Source: GCA-2748575 sp965222725 (lineage in GTDB: Bacteria; Pseudomonadota; Gammaproteobacteria; Pseudomonadales; Ketobacteraceae). Taken from it: a stretch of DNA of 64,000 bases. Under the pieces are notes generated by a model. That model was not told the origin of the DNA. It was given only the letters and a program-made list of their open reading frames with translations, and made no database searches. The position numbers and the translations under genes are program-made. Position 1 is the stretch's first letter, and each line of letters opens with the position of its first letter. Location of the stretch: contig OZ244969.1 of the NCBI GenBank assembly GCA_965222725.1, forward strand, positions 2,976,001 to 3,040,000. The letters run 5' to 3'. Shown one piece after another: positions 1 through 8,364 of the stretch.

Positions 1-678
1 GGTGAGCACCAGCAGGCCGGCCAGTCCGGCGGGCAGTACCCACCAAATGTCGGTGATCAGCCAGGCCGCCAGGGGAATCCAGCTGAGCACTGAGCAGGTA
101 ATAGCAAAAAACCAGGCGATTTTATTCAGGGTGGCGCCGGTACAGTCCTGAAACAGGTCCACCAGCTGTTTGGGGTTCTGTTCGAACTGCTTTACCACCA
201 TATGTTCGATTTTTACGATCCAGAGAATCTGATCGCCGATTTCTTCAATGATGTCGTCCACCACCCGGGGCAGCATGCGGTGCATGCGGGCATACATGCG
301 GTTTTTCAGGGTGACAGGTAAGTTTTCCCAGAGCACGGTGTGGTTCACCAGCATAACCTCATCCACCAGGGTATCCAGTTGGGGGCGCAGATTGCCGGTG
401 ATATGGGTAACGATACGTTCGGGGCTGAGGTATTCAAACACCTGACCCACATGGGCAAACGGCTGGATCAGATCTTTGCTGAGGGATGCGGCAATGTCGC
501 CGGCGTTTTTGGGGATGATGCCCTGCCAGCGGAAGGGCCCGACACCGCGCTGCTGCAGGGGATTAAAGGAAAGCCACAGCGCCAGCCAGTGGCTGAGCCA
601 GCCCAGCAAGCCTGTCATAACGGCGACAGCTGACAGCAAAATCCACAAGGGGATTTCATCAGGCGGGGACATCAACAT
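1..678 (-). CDS. DUF445 family membrane protein, C-terminus cut by window edge
   Basis: An open frame runs unbroken from a start at 678 (alternative ATG at 672) to the left edge, giving 226 residues without a stop. It begins with a hydrophobic helix followed by a GWLSHWLALWL / FRWQGIIPKNAGDIA segment, the same signature seen in the complete DUF445 protein encoded at 951-2204, so the two are tandem paralogues. A GGAGG lies about 12 nt upstream of the 678 start. A second hydrophobic stretch (near residues 195-220) marks another membrane segment. DUF445 proteins (YheB/YjiN type) are inner-membrane proteins with unclear role. The partial length prevents any statement on the C-terminus. Confidence 0.85.
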   Translation of the reverse strand, partial: MLMSPPDEIPLWILLSAVAVMTGLLGWLSHWLALWLSFNPLQQRGVGPFRWQGIIPKNAGDIAASLSKDLIQPFAHVGQVFEYLSPERIVTHITGNLRPQLDTLVDEVMLVNHTVLWENLPVTLKNRMYARMHRMLPRVVDDIIEEIGDQILWIVKIEHMVVKQFEQNPKQLVDLFQDCTGATLNKIAWFFAITCSVLSWIPLAAWLITDIWWVLPAGLAGLLVLT

Positions 679-950
679 TCTTTCAATCCGCCTCCATGTC
701 TATCAGCCAGATGCATAGGGTAGTTGGGTGAGGTGTGGTTCAAACGGGCGCTTTTTTTCTTTATTTATCAGAGGCCTTCCGGGTCAAGCAGCCATTCTAC
801 TGAAAAAAACACCGAAATTGTATTGTTGCTGAGGTAAAAAACATTGGCTGCTGCACGTTGGGGGTAACGCGGTGCAGCCACCCGGAGCGAGCTGACAGCG
901 CGGGATGGGGCACCCGCGCAGGGGAGGTGTTGAGGTCGGGTTTGTACGTT

Positions 951-2204
951 TTAAAAGGTGGTTCCGGCAAACATGATAAACAGCTGGCCGATACCGGCAC
1001 CCAGGCCCAGTACACCACCTACCAGAATCAGTATCCATTCATCTTCCTGGAAGGCTGGCCGTAGCAGATCCTGAAACTCCTCCGAGGTCATGGCCTGCAT
1101 GCGATCCCGGAACATGCGTTCTACCACCACCCCCCGCTCTTTGGTAAAGACCGGATCATCAAAAGAGTTCAGGGACATTTCAATGGTTTTTTCCTCGATG
1201 GTGCGCTTCAGGTCCACAAAGCCTTCCGGCCCTACGGTGAGCTGCGCTACGGTTTTCATCACACCACCGTCTATCAGCGGCCGCAGGTGCTTTTTGATCA
1301 GCCCTTTGGTGCGGTCGGATTTGGGGCCCCGGAAGATCTCTCCCATAACGACGCCGATGGTGAGTATGTCGGTGGTGACCAGCCGGCAGAAAACTTCGGA
1401 TACGGCATTCTGACGTTTCAGGAACAGACCCTGCAAGGTGATGCGCCAGGGCAGGGGCCAGATGCGGATTTTAATGGGATTCAGGGGGCGGAAAATCAGG
1501 TTCAGGGCCAGCCAGTTGGTGGCAATACCTACCAGGAATCCGAAGAAGGGCAGCACCCAGTAAGCGGGGTAGGAAAACCATACAAACATCTGCGCAACCC
1601 CGAACAGAAAACCGAACCAGGCACCGGAGTTGATAACGAATCGCAGTTCCGCATCCCCGCACTCCTGGAACACCCGGTTGAGCAGGTTCTTGTCGGTGCA
1701 AAGCTGCTTGATGATGAGTTCTTCGGGGTCGATCAGATCTTCGATATTGGCCTGCATGTCTTCCAGCATGCTGTCCATGATCTGTGGTAGCTGTCGGCGG
1801 GCCCTGCTGTATACCCGGTTCTTCACCACGTTGGGCAGGTTTTCCCAGAGTACGGCGTTCTTTTCCGACATGATGTCGTCGGTGAATTCCTCGATTCGGG
1901 AATCGGCGACCTTGATAATGTGATGGGCAATGGCTTCGGGCTCGAACTCCTCAAAGATCTCGCTCATGGTGCTGATCTTGGTGAGCGTGTTTTCCACGAC
2001 TATGCGGGACATCTTCTCGCCCTTGCGCGGAATAATGCCCTGCCAGCCCAGATAGGGCGGGATCCCAAAGAACTGTACGGGGTAGAAGGTCAGCTTGATT
2101 GCCACCCAGTTGGTGCCCCAGCCCACAACGGCCGCAATGAAGGGGATGGCGAGGTATTTGTATAGATCCGGGTGGTTAATGAATTCGTAGAAGTAGTCCA
2201 TCAT
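951..2204 (-). CDS. DUF445 family membrane protein
   Basis: A 417-residue protein with two copies of the DUF445 signature: WGTNWVAIKLTFYP plus LGWQGIIPRKGEK near the N-terminus, and GIATNWLALNLIFRPL in the middle. Hydrophobic helices sit at about residues 17-37, 195-245 and at the extreme C-terminus (ILILVGGVLGLGAGIGQLF), with long helical soluble segments between. The C-terminal helix suggests an inner-membrane anchor. It lies upstream of, and on the same strand as, the partial paralogue at 1-678, 272 bp apart; no clear terminator was seen between them, so co-transcription is possible. Molecular function of the family is not established. Confidence 0.9.
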   Translation of the reverse strand: MMDYFYEFINHPDLYKYLAIPFIAAVVGWGTNWVAIKLTFYPVQFFGIPPYLGWQGIIPRKGEKMSRIVVENTLTKISTMSEIFEEFEPEAIAHHIIKVADSRIEEFTDDIMSEKNAVLWENLPNVVKNRVYSRARRQLPQIMDSMLEDMQANIEDLIDPEELIIKQLCTDKNLLNRVFQECGDAELRFVINSGAWFGFLFGVAQMFVWFSYPAYWVLPFFGFLVGIATNWLALNLIFRPLNPIKIRIWPLPWRITLQGLFLKRQNAVSEVFCRLVTTDILTIGVVMGEIFRGPKSDRTKGLIKKHLRPLIDGGVMKTVAQLTVGPEGFVDLKRTIEEKTIEMSLNSFDDPVFTKERGVVVERMFRDRMQAMTSEEFQDLLRPAFQEDEWILILVGGVLGLGAGIGQLFIMFAGTTF

Positions 2205-2478
2205 AAGAATATGGCTGAGATCCCTAAACTGTGGCCCGTTTGTATTCGTGATTATTGTCTTTTTACTGGCCGGTTCACGTCATTGTGCTGAGGCCCGGAG
2301 TGAATACAAATAGCCTGGTCGTGTATAGTTGAATAGTCGTAATGGTTAACCCAGTCATCGGCTGCGCAAAGCGCGGTATTATAACCTGCTCTTTTACAAA
2401 ATTTTGAGGGTTTTATTATTTCGCCGGTTAAAAAAGTGTGTTTAGATTGTTACTTCTTATATCAAGGCCGCTCAAATC

Positions 2479-3249
2479 ATGAACCCTGAAAACAACGAAA
2501 ATATGGTTCGCTACTTTTTGGTGGAAGTCCTGGAAGCGGCCTTCAATCTTGCTCTCTCCTATGATCCCGAAGCTCTGGAGCGACTGCAAGCCCATCATGG
2601 CGCGGTTATCAAAATCAAAACCCAGGATCCTGATATCAGCTTTTTTGTGGTGATTGTCGATGACGGCATCCAGCTGTGCGCCGAGCACGAAGGCCCGGTA
2701 ACCGCCAGAGTCCGCATGCCAATGGGCTTGTTTGCCCGCTACGTGCTGGGGGTGAGTGATGCCAATTTCTTTATGGATGTGGATAGCCTGAAGATGTCCG
2801 GCGACGAGCAGACACTGCTGGAACTGGTGGAAATTGCTCAGGATTTTAACCTGTGGCGTATCTGTAAACGGATTCTCAAGAGCTGGCTGCCCCAGTTCGA
2901 TAGTCTGGAAGAGCTGTTGAACGCACTGCGCAGTCAGGATGCGGACTGGATGGCACGACTGGAGCATCTGCCACAACTGGTGAATCAGGGGATCGAGATG
3001 ATCCGGGATCAGGCGGAGCTGCAGCAGGTGCAGCTTCGTGAGATCCGGGCTATTCGTCGGCAGCTGGATGCGGATCGCCGTGCCAGTCAGATCAGTACGG
3101 CCATTGGCCTTTGCCTGATCGTGGTGGCATTTCTGGCCCATAATGGTTATCTGCAACTGCCGCAACTGGAAGGTCTGTCGCTGGATACCCTGGTGCTGCT
3201 GGTGGTGGCGATGGTGTTGCTGATTCCCCGGTTGGTCAGAAAGCTATAG
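2479..3249 (+). CDS. SCP2/UbiJ-like domain protein with C-terminal membrane anchor
   Basis: A 256-residue protein. The N-terminal ~110 residues (LEAAFNLALSYDPEALERL ... ITFEV-like strands, ... FARYVLGVSDANFF) resemble the SCP2 lipid-binding fold of UbiJ-type proteins; a helical, probably coiled-coil stretch follows (about residues 160-205, QAELQQVQLREIRAIRRQL), then two hydrophobic helices (about 208-228 and 235-252). Canonical UbiJ is soluble and sits between ubiE and ubiB; here neither neighbour is present and the protein is membrane-anchored, so this is probably not ubiquinone-specific UbiJ. Function is unassigned; lipid binding at the membrane is an inference from the fold. Confidence 0.6.
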   Translation: MNPENNENMVRYFLVEVLEAAFNLALSYDPEALERLQAHHGAVIKIKTQDPDISFFVVIVDDGIQLCAEHEGPVTARVRMPMGLFARYVLGVSDANFFMDVDSLKMSGDEQTLLELVEIAQDFNLWRICKRILKSWLPQFDSLEELLNALRSQDADWMARLEHLPQLVNQGIEMIRDQAELQQVQLREIRAIRRQLDADRRASQISTAIGLCLIVVAFLAHNGYLQLPQLEGLSLDTLVLLVVAMVLLIPRLVRKL

Positions 3250-3265
3250 CCCAATCATCCACAGA

Positions 3266-3631
3266 TCAGTCATCCACATCGGGGTCGAGGGGATCGTCCC
3301 GGTATCTGTCTCTGGTGCGGTAGTTTCCTTTCTGTTTAAGGAATGGTTTAAGGGTGTCACCGACAATATCCACACCGGTTTTTGCCATGTTGCGGGTGGT
3401 GTCCCGCAGTACTTCCCGGGAGGGCAGTGAGGCGAACCCGGAACGTACACCCTGGGCGACCCGCTTTTCCAGTTCGGGTCCCACGTCATTTTTGAATCTT
3501 TCCGTGATTTCCCTGACTGTCTTTTCGCCCCGCTCCTGAACCAGTTTACGAATAAAATAATAGGCAACGCCCAGGGTCAGCAGGCTTGAGAGCACAGCGG
3601 TAAGAATAATGACCAGCGCCTGGGACAACAT
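3266..3631 (-). CDS. Small membrane-anchored protein downstream of phasin
   Basis: A 121-residue protein with one N-terminal transmembrane helix (about residues 5-27), then a charged amphipathic region and an Asp/Arg-rich tail ending DPLDPDVDD. It starts 12 bp after the stop of the phasin-like gene on the same strand, which suggests an operon. No family was recognised with confidence. The layout (single N-terminal helix plus cytoplasmic helical part) resembles small YtxH-like or phasin-associated proteins, but this is only a shape comparison. Confidence 0.7.
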   Translation of the reverse strand: MLSQALVIILTAVLSSLLTLGVAYYFIRKLVQERGEKTVREITERFKNDVGPELEKRVAQGVRSGFASLPSREVLRDTTRNMAKTGVDIVGDTLKPFLKQKGNYRTRDRYRDDPLDPDVDD

Positions 3632-3643
3632 ATTAGCGGGTGC

Positions 3644-4015
3644 TCAGGACTTCTTGTCCATGGATTTGGAAACCTGCTCCAGAATTTCCGTTAATCGGTC
3701 AACTTTGGCGTTGAGGGTATCCAGGTCTGACTTTTTGCTGATGCCCAGGCGGCTGAGGGCGGAGGATACCCGCAGATCGAAGGCGCGTTCGATGCGATCC
3801 ATGGTTTGATTGGCCCGCGATTTGAGCTCGTCCAGGCGGGAATCGTTCACGGCGCTGTCTTCCTCTTTGGGGTTGTTGTCTTTTTCAAACTTCTGGCCTT
3901 TCTCAACCAGGGTTTCAAAGGATTCGATACCAGTCTCTCTTATCATGGAATAGGCTCCCATCCCGGCAAGCCAGATCTTGTGGGAGTTTCTTTTGATATC
4001 GTCCGCATTGCTCAT
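3644..4015 (-). CDS. Phasin-like protein (polyhydroxyalkanoate granule-associated family)
   Basis: A 123-residue protein starting MSNADDIKRNSHKIWLAGMG. The start at 4015 is chosen over the longer frame because an AAGGA Shine-Dalgarno lies directly upstream and the KIWLAGMGAYS motif then sits near the N-terminus, as in PhaI/PhaF-type phasins (compare K-x-WLAGLGAYA). A hydrophilic linker (residues ~45-65) and a C-terminal heptad-like helix (VDRLTEILEQVSKSM) follow. Phasins coat polyester granules or act as stress-related helical proteins. The AlaLysPro-rich DNA-binding tail of PhaF is absent. It is divergent from the ParA-type gene across a 362-bp gap. Confidence 0.8.
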   Translation of the reverse strand: MSNADDIKRNSHKIWLAGMGAYSMIRETGIESFETLVEKGQKFEKDNNPKEEDSAVNDSRLDELKSRANQTMDRIERAFDLRVSSALSRLGISKKSDLDTLNAKVDRLTEILEQVSKSMDKKS

Positions 4016-4331
4016 AAATGCTTTCCTTAAGTTAAGATCTTCCCGTCTGCCCATGAGGCACACAGAGGGTGAGTTTGGTATCCCGGGCGTAATCAGCAAA
4101 CTCGATTAGTATGACGTAAAATTGTTAAAAAATCACGGCGCTGGGTGGCCGTTCACCTAGTTAGTTTTGTTATGCCACCCTAATTGAGATATCAGGGTCG
4201 ACGCTTGCCCGGCCCTCAGCTAAAATGCCATACGATCATTTTGTGGCCCCGGGGTATGTAAAAGCATCTGCCGGGGCATACAGTTCTTTTCCGTCCAGTT
4301 ATTTTAACAATAAGCGTTCTGCAATCGCGTT

Positions 4332-4363
4332 CACAAGAACCTACACAAGAACCTACACAAGAA
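4332..4363 (+). repeat. 12-bp tandem repeat just upstream of the ParA-type gene
   Basis: The unit CACAAGAACCTA is repeated at 4332-4343 and 4344-4355, with a third partial copy (CACAAGAA) at 4356-4363, 14 nt before the ParA-type start codon. The rest of the 362-bp gap 4016-4377 shows no other recognisable element. The array may be a regulator-binding site or replication slippage in the leader. Confidence 0.8.
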
Positions 4364-4377
4364 AAAAGGGAGCTCCC

Positions 4378-5196
4378 ATGCGTCGAGTGGTATTCAACCG
4401 GAAAGGTGGTGTTGGTAAATCCAGTATTGCGTCAAATCTGGCAGCCATCAGTGCTGAACGGGGTTTAAAAACCCTGCTGATTGACCTGGACCCGCAATGT
4501 AACTCGACACAGTACCTGTTGGGGCGTGACACCAACACCGGTGAAAATGATATCGGTGTGTTCTTTGCGCAAACCCTGTCATTCCGCGCCCGTGGTCGCC
4601 GCAAACTGCAGGATTACAGCATTCCCACGCCCTTCAATAATCTGGAACTGATTCCTTCCAATCCGGAACTGGGTGATATCATGGCCCAGCTGGAAGCCAA
4701 GCATAAGATCTATAAATTACGGGACGGACTGGAATCCCTGCGTGGCTACGACGCTATCTATATAGATACACCGCCGGCCTTTAACTTCTATACCATGTCT
4801 GCCTTGATTGCGGCCGACTCCTGCCTGATTCCCTTTGATTGCGACGAGTTTTCCCGCCAGGCGCTCTACGCCCTGATTGATAATGTGGAAGAAACCCGGG
4901 CAGATCACAATGAAGAGCTGGAAGTGGAAGGCATTGTGGTGAATCAGTATCAGCCGCGGGCCAGCCTGCCGCAACGCATTGTGCAGGAACTCAAGGATGA
5001 AGGGCTTCCCATCCTGGATCGTTATATTTCCTCGTCCGTGAAAATGCGTGAATCCCATGATAAAGGTCTGCCACTGATCCATATGGCGCCTAAACACAAG
5101 CTGACAGAAGAGTTTGTGGCTTTGTTTGAGCTGTTGCACCCCGGGTTCAGTGTGAAAGGCGAGGCAGAGAAGAAAGAGGCTGAAAAAGCACACTGA
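4378..5196 (+). CDS. ParA/MinD-type P-loop ATPase
   Basis: A 272-residue ParA-family ATPase. The deviant Walker A KGGVGKSS is at residues 8-15, the A' motif LLIDLDPQCNST follows, and IYIDTPPAF is the Walker B region. The start at 4378 is chosen because AAGGGAG lies 5-6 nt upstream and the protein then begins MRRVVFNRKGG, as expected; a longer frame from 4225 has no such support. No ParB gene or parS-like site was seen nearby, so it is unlikely to be the chromosome partition ParA. Orphan ParA-like proteins position cellular cargo; the divergent phasin operon makes polyester granules one candidate cargo, by inference only. Confidence 0.9.
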   Translation: MRRVVFNRKGGVGKSSIASNLAAISAERGLKTLLIDLDPQCNSTQYLLGRDTNTGENDIGVFFAQTLSFRARGRRKLQDYSIPTPFNNLELIPSNPELGDIMAQLEAKHKIYKLRDGLESLRGYDAIYIDTPPAFNFYTMSALIAADSCLIPFDCDEFSRQALYALIDNVEETRADHNEELEVEGIVVNQYQPRASLPQRIVQELKDEGLPILDRYISSSVKMRESHDKGLPLIHMAPKHKLTEEFVALFELLHPGFSVKGEAEKKEAEKAH

Positions 5197-5223
5197 CAGG
5201 CCTTGATTGAAATTGTCTGGAAC

Positions 5224-5258
5224 ACAAGGGCCGCGATTTGCGGCCCTTGTTGTTTCTG
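5224..5258 (+). terminator. Intrinsic terminator after the ParA-type gene
   Basis: Perfect 11-bp stem ACAAGGGCCGC / GCGGCCCTTGT (5224-5234 with 5240-5250), 5-nt loop, followed by TGTTTCTG. It lies between the stop at 5196 and the convergent M16 gene. Confidence 0.8.
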
Positions 5259-5321
5259 AAGTGTTGTTTCTGACGCGTTGTTTCAGTGCCTGTGTGATGG
5301 GGCAGGAGACTCCATCTGGTA

Positions 5322-6779
5322 TCAGTTTCCGGATGCTTGTGCATGGCGGCGCTTGCTGCGGCGATAAACCGGCAGAGCAACAATGGCAGCCAGCAATACA
5401 ATGCCAATCACCTTCAACAGGGCTTCGGCAAGGGAGTTGGGTCTCAGAATCGCCACCAAAGGTTTCTCCGGCATTCTGGCGATGATTTTACTGACATCTT
5501 CCGGAGTCAGTTTTTCTATTTCATGAATCAGGTTTTTCATCGTGCCATGAGCCTGAATCCATTCGGTGTGATGGCGGTATAGTTGGAAGAGGTTTTTATT
5601 GTCTCTTTCTTCAGCTTCAAATTCATAGATCATGCGGTTTTTCAGGCGGACGATATCCTGCTGAGCAATGCCTTCAGACTTCAAATTTTCGTAAACTGCC
5701 AGGCTGATTTTTTCCACTTCCGCAATCCACTCGCCGGTAGTGCGCACATTCATGCGCAGGTGGCCGGTGTCCGGGCCAGCTTCATATTCCACTTTGGGAG
5801 TGTAACCGATGCCCCGCTGAGTACGTATTTCTGCAAAGAGTCGTTCTGTGAGATACATGGATACCAATTCCCAGGCCGCCTGAGTGGGCTCTTTTTTGCC
5901 ATCAGCCCGAATGAACATTTTAAAATACGCGGTGGGGTCGCCATACTTTTCGGTTTCTTCAATGGGAGTGTAGTCGATGGGGTGTTCGACGATGTCTATC
6001 GTTTCAGGCGGCGTTTTGGCTGGCAGAACGCCGAAACTTTTTTCCAGCCATTGCCTGACATCATTGGGGTCGAACTGGCCCACCACCAATACGGTAAAAT
6101 TAGCGGGCACATAGCGTTCCCGAAAGACTTCCTCTACCTGATCACGGGTAAAGTGATTGGGATTGTGGCGCTTTTCACAGGCCAGGTTTGTTCCCGGGTA
6201 AAGCCTGTTTTTGCCCTGTTCCCCGACGGACAGAGTATCGCTGATCCAATTCTGGAGGCCGCCGCTGGCAGTGCCGAATTCCGCATTTACAGCCCGGATG
6301 GAGTTGTCGGTGCCCTGTTGGGTCAGGCTGGGTTCCCGGACCATCCGGTACAGGGTATCAATGGCAATATCGGCAAAATTCTTGTGGATGTGCATCGTAA
6401 AGTGGGTGTACTCATCCCGGGTGTAGCCTTCCCAGTGGCCCCCTTTATCAAATATCCGCGACCGTAACTGCTTACCGGTAAAGGTTTCAGTGCCCTCAAA
6501 CAGAATATGCTCCACCACATGGGGTAAATGGCGATCTTCACAGGGGTAGTCTCTCAGGCCCACGTTCACCACCAGCTGAATGCTGAACAGATCATTGTTG
6601 TGGCGCTTGCGGGTAATTACCGGAATTCCGTTATCCAGCTGGTAGTAGTCGATATTGAAGATCTGGGAAGTTACGCTGTCGGATTGAGTGCCGTCGGCTT
6701 TTTCAGCGGCCATGGCCGGATCTCCAATCAGCAGCGGTAAAATACCGCTGGTCAATAACAGGAGAAATGATTGCTTCAT
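5322..6779 (-). CDS. M16 family zinc metallopeptidase, exported and membrane-anchored
   Basis: A 485-residue protein with a signal peptide (residues ~1-24, ending AMA-AE) and the inverted zinc motif HVVEH at 87-91; the third zinc ligand is E167 in AVNAEF, exactly 76 residues after H91 as in active M16 enzymes. A second M16 half follows (~190-430). The C-terminus carries a transmembrane helix (about 452-472) and a basic tail (RRSKRR), so the catalytic part should face the periplasm and be held at the inner membrane. M16B enzymes often occur as an active/inactive gene pair; no partner is seen here. Substrate unknown. Confidence 0.88.
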   Translation of the reverse strand: MKQSFLLLLTSGILPLLIGDPAMAAEKADGTQSDSVTSQIFNIDYYQLDNGIPVITRKRHNNDLFSIQLVVNVGLRDYPCEDRHLPHVVEHILFEGTETFTGKQLRSRIFDKGGHWEGYTRDEYTHFTMHIHKNFADIAIDTLYRMVREPSLTQQGTDNSIRAVNAEFGTASGGLQNWISDTLSVGEQGKNRLYPGTNLACEKRHNPNHFTRDQVEEVFRERYVPANFTVLVVGQFDPNDVRQWLEKSFGVLPAKTPPETIDIVEHPIDYTPIEETEKYGDPTAYFKMFIRADGKKEPTQAAWELVSMYLTERLFAEIRTQRGIGYTPKVEYEAGPDTGHLRMNVRTTGEWIAEVEKISLAVYENLKSEGIAQQDIVRLKNRMIYEFEAEERDNKNLFQLYRHHTEWIQAHGTMKNLIHEIEKLTPEDVSKIIARMPEKPLVAILRPNSLAEALLKVIGIVLLAAIVALPVYRRSKRRHAQASGN

Positions 6780-7162
6780 GGTTGCGTGGAGCCCTGTGAT
6801 TGTGTGTTGGTTTTAACGTATTTTTCTTTTATGACTGTTTTTATATGGGTTCAGGCTGTGCTTATTTCCTGGTTACCCTGGTGCCTGAAAACGCTTATAG
6901 CTCTAGCTTATCAAAAATCCGGTTTATGTAAGCAAAAAAATGATTCCTCCTGATCAATGTGAATATTCACCGAAACCTTTCAGTTTATGTCGACCAGCAA
7001 CATTGTCGGGCGCGCGCGGCCCTTGCTACTGTAATTAAACGCTGTTTTTCAGGCCGTTTTGGTCTAAGCCATCCGGTCTTGCAAAAACGCTCTAGAATTA
7101 ATAACTGTAAGATGTGACTGCGTTTCTCGCAGTCTGATGTTGGATTACTTTGGGAGCCGCAT
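6780..7162. other. 383-bp intergenic region between divergent genes
   Basis: Holds the promoters of the M16 peptidase (left) and the diiron protein (right). The only clear structure is a 7-bp hairpin GACTGCG / CGCAGTC (7116-7122 with 7128-7134) in the presumed leader of the diiron gene. No ORF with supporting features was found. Confidence 0.6.
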
Positions 7163-8287
7163 ATGCCAATCAAGGTTGTTGACCAGCCACCACGTCAGGT
7201 GGAACTCATTGATCACCACGAAGAAATGAACCTGACACCTGACCAGATCGAACATGTTGTAGAGATTTTCAATACGCCACTGACCGGCTCCTATAACTGG
7301 GACTATACCTCCGCTGATGGGCGTATCAAAAAACTCTATGCCCTGGGCAAACAACTGAACTGGGATGCGGAAATGGATGTGGACTGGTCCATTGATTTTC
7401 CCCGTTCTGAATTCCCCACAGACCAGGCGTTTAACCCTTTCCAGGGCTTTCCGGAATACGAAGCCCTGAGTGACGAAAAGAAGCTGGAATTTGTTTGGCA
7501 TAACCACGCCTGGACCATGGGCCAGTTTCTGCACGGTGAGCAGGGCGCCTTGCTGGTTGCCTCACAGCTGGCATCCTGTGCCCCCACCTTTGATGCCAAG
7601 CTCTATGCGGCATCGCAAACCTTTGATGAAGCCCGGCATGTAGAGGTTTTTTCAAAGTACCTCAAGCAGAAAGTCGGCATTTTCTATCCGGTGAACAAAC
7701 ACCTGAAAATACTGCTGGATAAAGTGCTTACTGATCACCGATGGGATCTGAAGTTTATTGGTATGCAGATCATTATTGAGGGACTGGCATTGGCTGCCTT
7801 CAATACCATTAAAATGATTTCCAGGGATCAGTTGCTGAAAGACATTATTCATCTGGTGATTCGTGATGAGGCCCGCCATGTCACCTTTGGTGTGAACTAT
7901 CTGGAAGAGTTTGTGCAAACTCTCTCAGACGAGGAAAAGGAAGAGCGCGCCATGTTCGCCTACGAGGCCTGTCTGGTAATGCGCGAGCGTTTGATTGCTA
8001 CCGATGTGTTTGAGCACTTTGGCTGGGATGTGGAAGCCAGCCGGCAACAGGTACTACAGGCGGAGGTGATGGAGAAGTTCCGTATGTTCCTGTTTACCCG
8101 GATAATTCCCAACCTGAAGCGTATCGGTTTGCTGACCGACAGTGTCCGCGAGAAATATGAAGCCCTGGGTATTCTGCAGTTTGAAAACCTGGTGGATGAT
8201 GGAGTGGTTGACTGGGCTGAGCTGGAAAAACCACTCTATGATGATGGCAGGAAGCTGCCGAGCCAGAAACTGGCATCCAACGGCTAG
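7163..8287 (+). CDS. Ferritin-like diiron oxygenase family protein
   Basis: A 374-residue protein with a complete non-haem diiron ligand set on a four-helix core: E126 (HGEQGALL), then E156/H159 (DEARHV), E206 (IIEGLAL), and E236/H239 (RDEARHV). This E...ExxH twice pattern is that of ribonucleotide-reductase-R2-like and AurF-like diiron proteins. GGGAG precedes the ATG by 6 nt. Members of this family activate O2 for hydroxylation, desaturation or N-oxygenation; the sequence does not say which substrate. The gene is monocistronic, with a strong terminator immediately downstream. Confidence 0.88.
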   Translation: MPIKVVDQPPRQVELIDHHEEMNLTPDQIEHVVEIFNTPLTGSYNWDYTSADGRIKKLYALGKQLNWDAEMDVDWSIDFPRSEFPTDQAFNPFQGFPEYEALSDEKKLEFVWHNHAWTMGQFLHGEQGALLVASQLASCAPTFDAKLYAASQTFDEARHVEVFSKYLKQKVGIFYPVNKHLKILLDKVLTDHRWDLKFIGMQIIIEGLALAAFNTIKMISRDQLLKDIIHLVIRDEARHVTFGVNYLEEFVQTLSDEEKEERAMFAYEACLVMRERLIATDVFEHFGWDVEASRQQVLQAEVMEKFRMFLFTRIIPNLKRIGLLTDSVREKYEALGILQFENLVDDGVVDWAELEKPLYDDGRKLPSQKLASNG

Positions 8288-8330
8288 GGAACAGGAATAG
8301 TACCAACCAGAAGATATGGATATTCACAAG

Positions 8331-8364
8331 GCCCGGTGGTTCAGATTCACCGGGCTTTTTTATT
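8331..8364 (+). terminator. Intrinsic terminator of the diiron gene
   Basis: 8-bp GC-rich stem GCCCGGTG / CACCGGGC (8331-8338 with 8348-8355) followed by TTTTTTATT. It lies against the 3' end of the convergent gene that stops at 8360. Confidence 0.95.

Noticed and set aside
4332..4363. CRISPR or plasmid iteron array
   Set aside because: Fewer than three copies, no spacers, no Cas or Rep gene.
4225..4377. N-terminal extension of the ParA gene
   Set aside because: The extension includes the tandem repeat (TYTRTYTRK), lacks a ribosome site, and the shorter start has AAGGGAG and a normal ParA N-terminus.
5583..6467. 294-residue plus-strand frame inside the M16 gene
   Set aside because: The M16 gene on the other strand has signal peptide, HxxEH and the spaced Glu; this frame has no recognisable domain.
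7116..7134. Terminator before the diiron gene
   Set aside because: The hairpin has no T-run and lies in the leader just upstream of the start codon.
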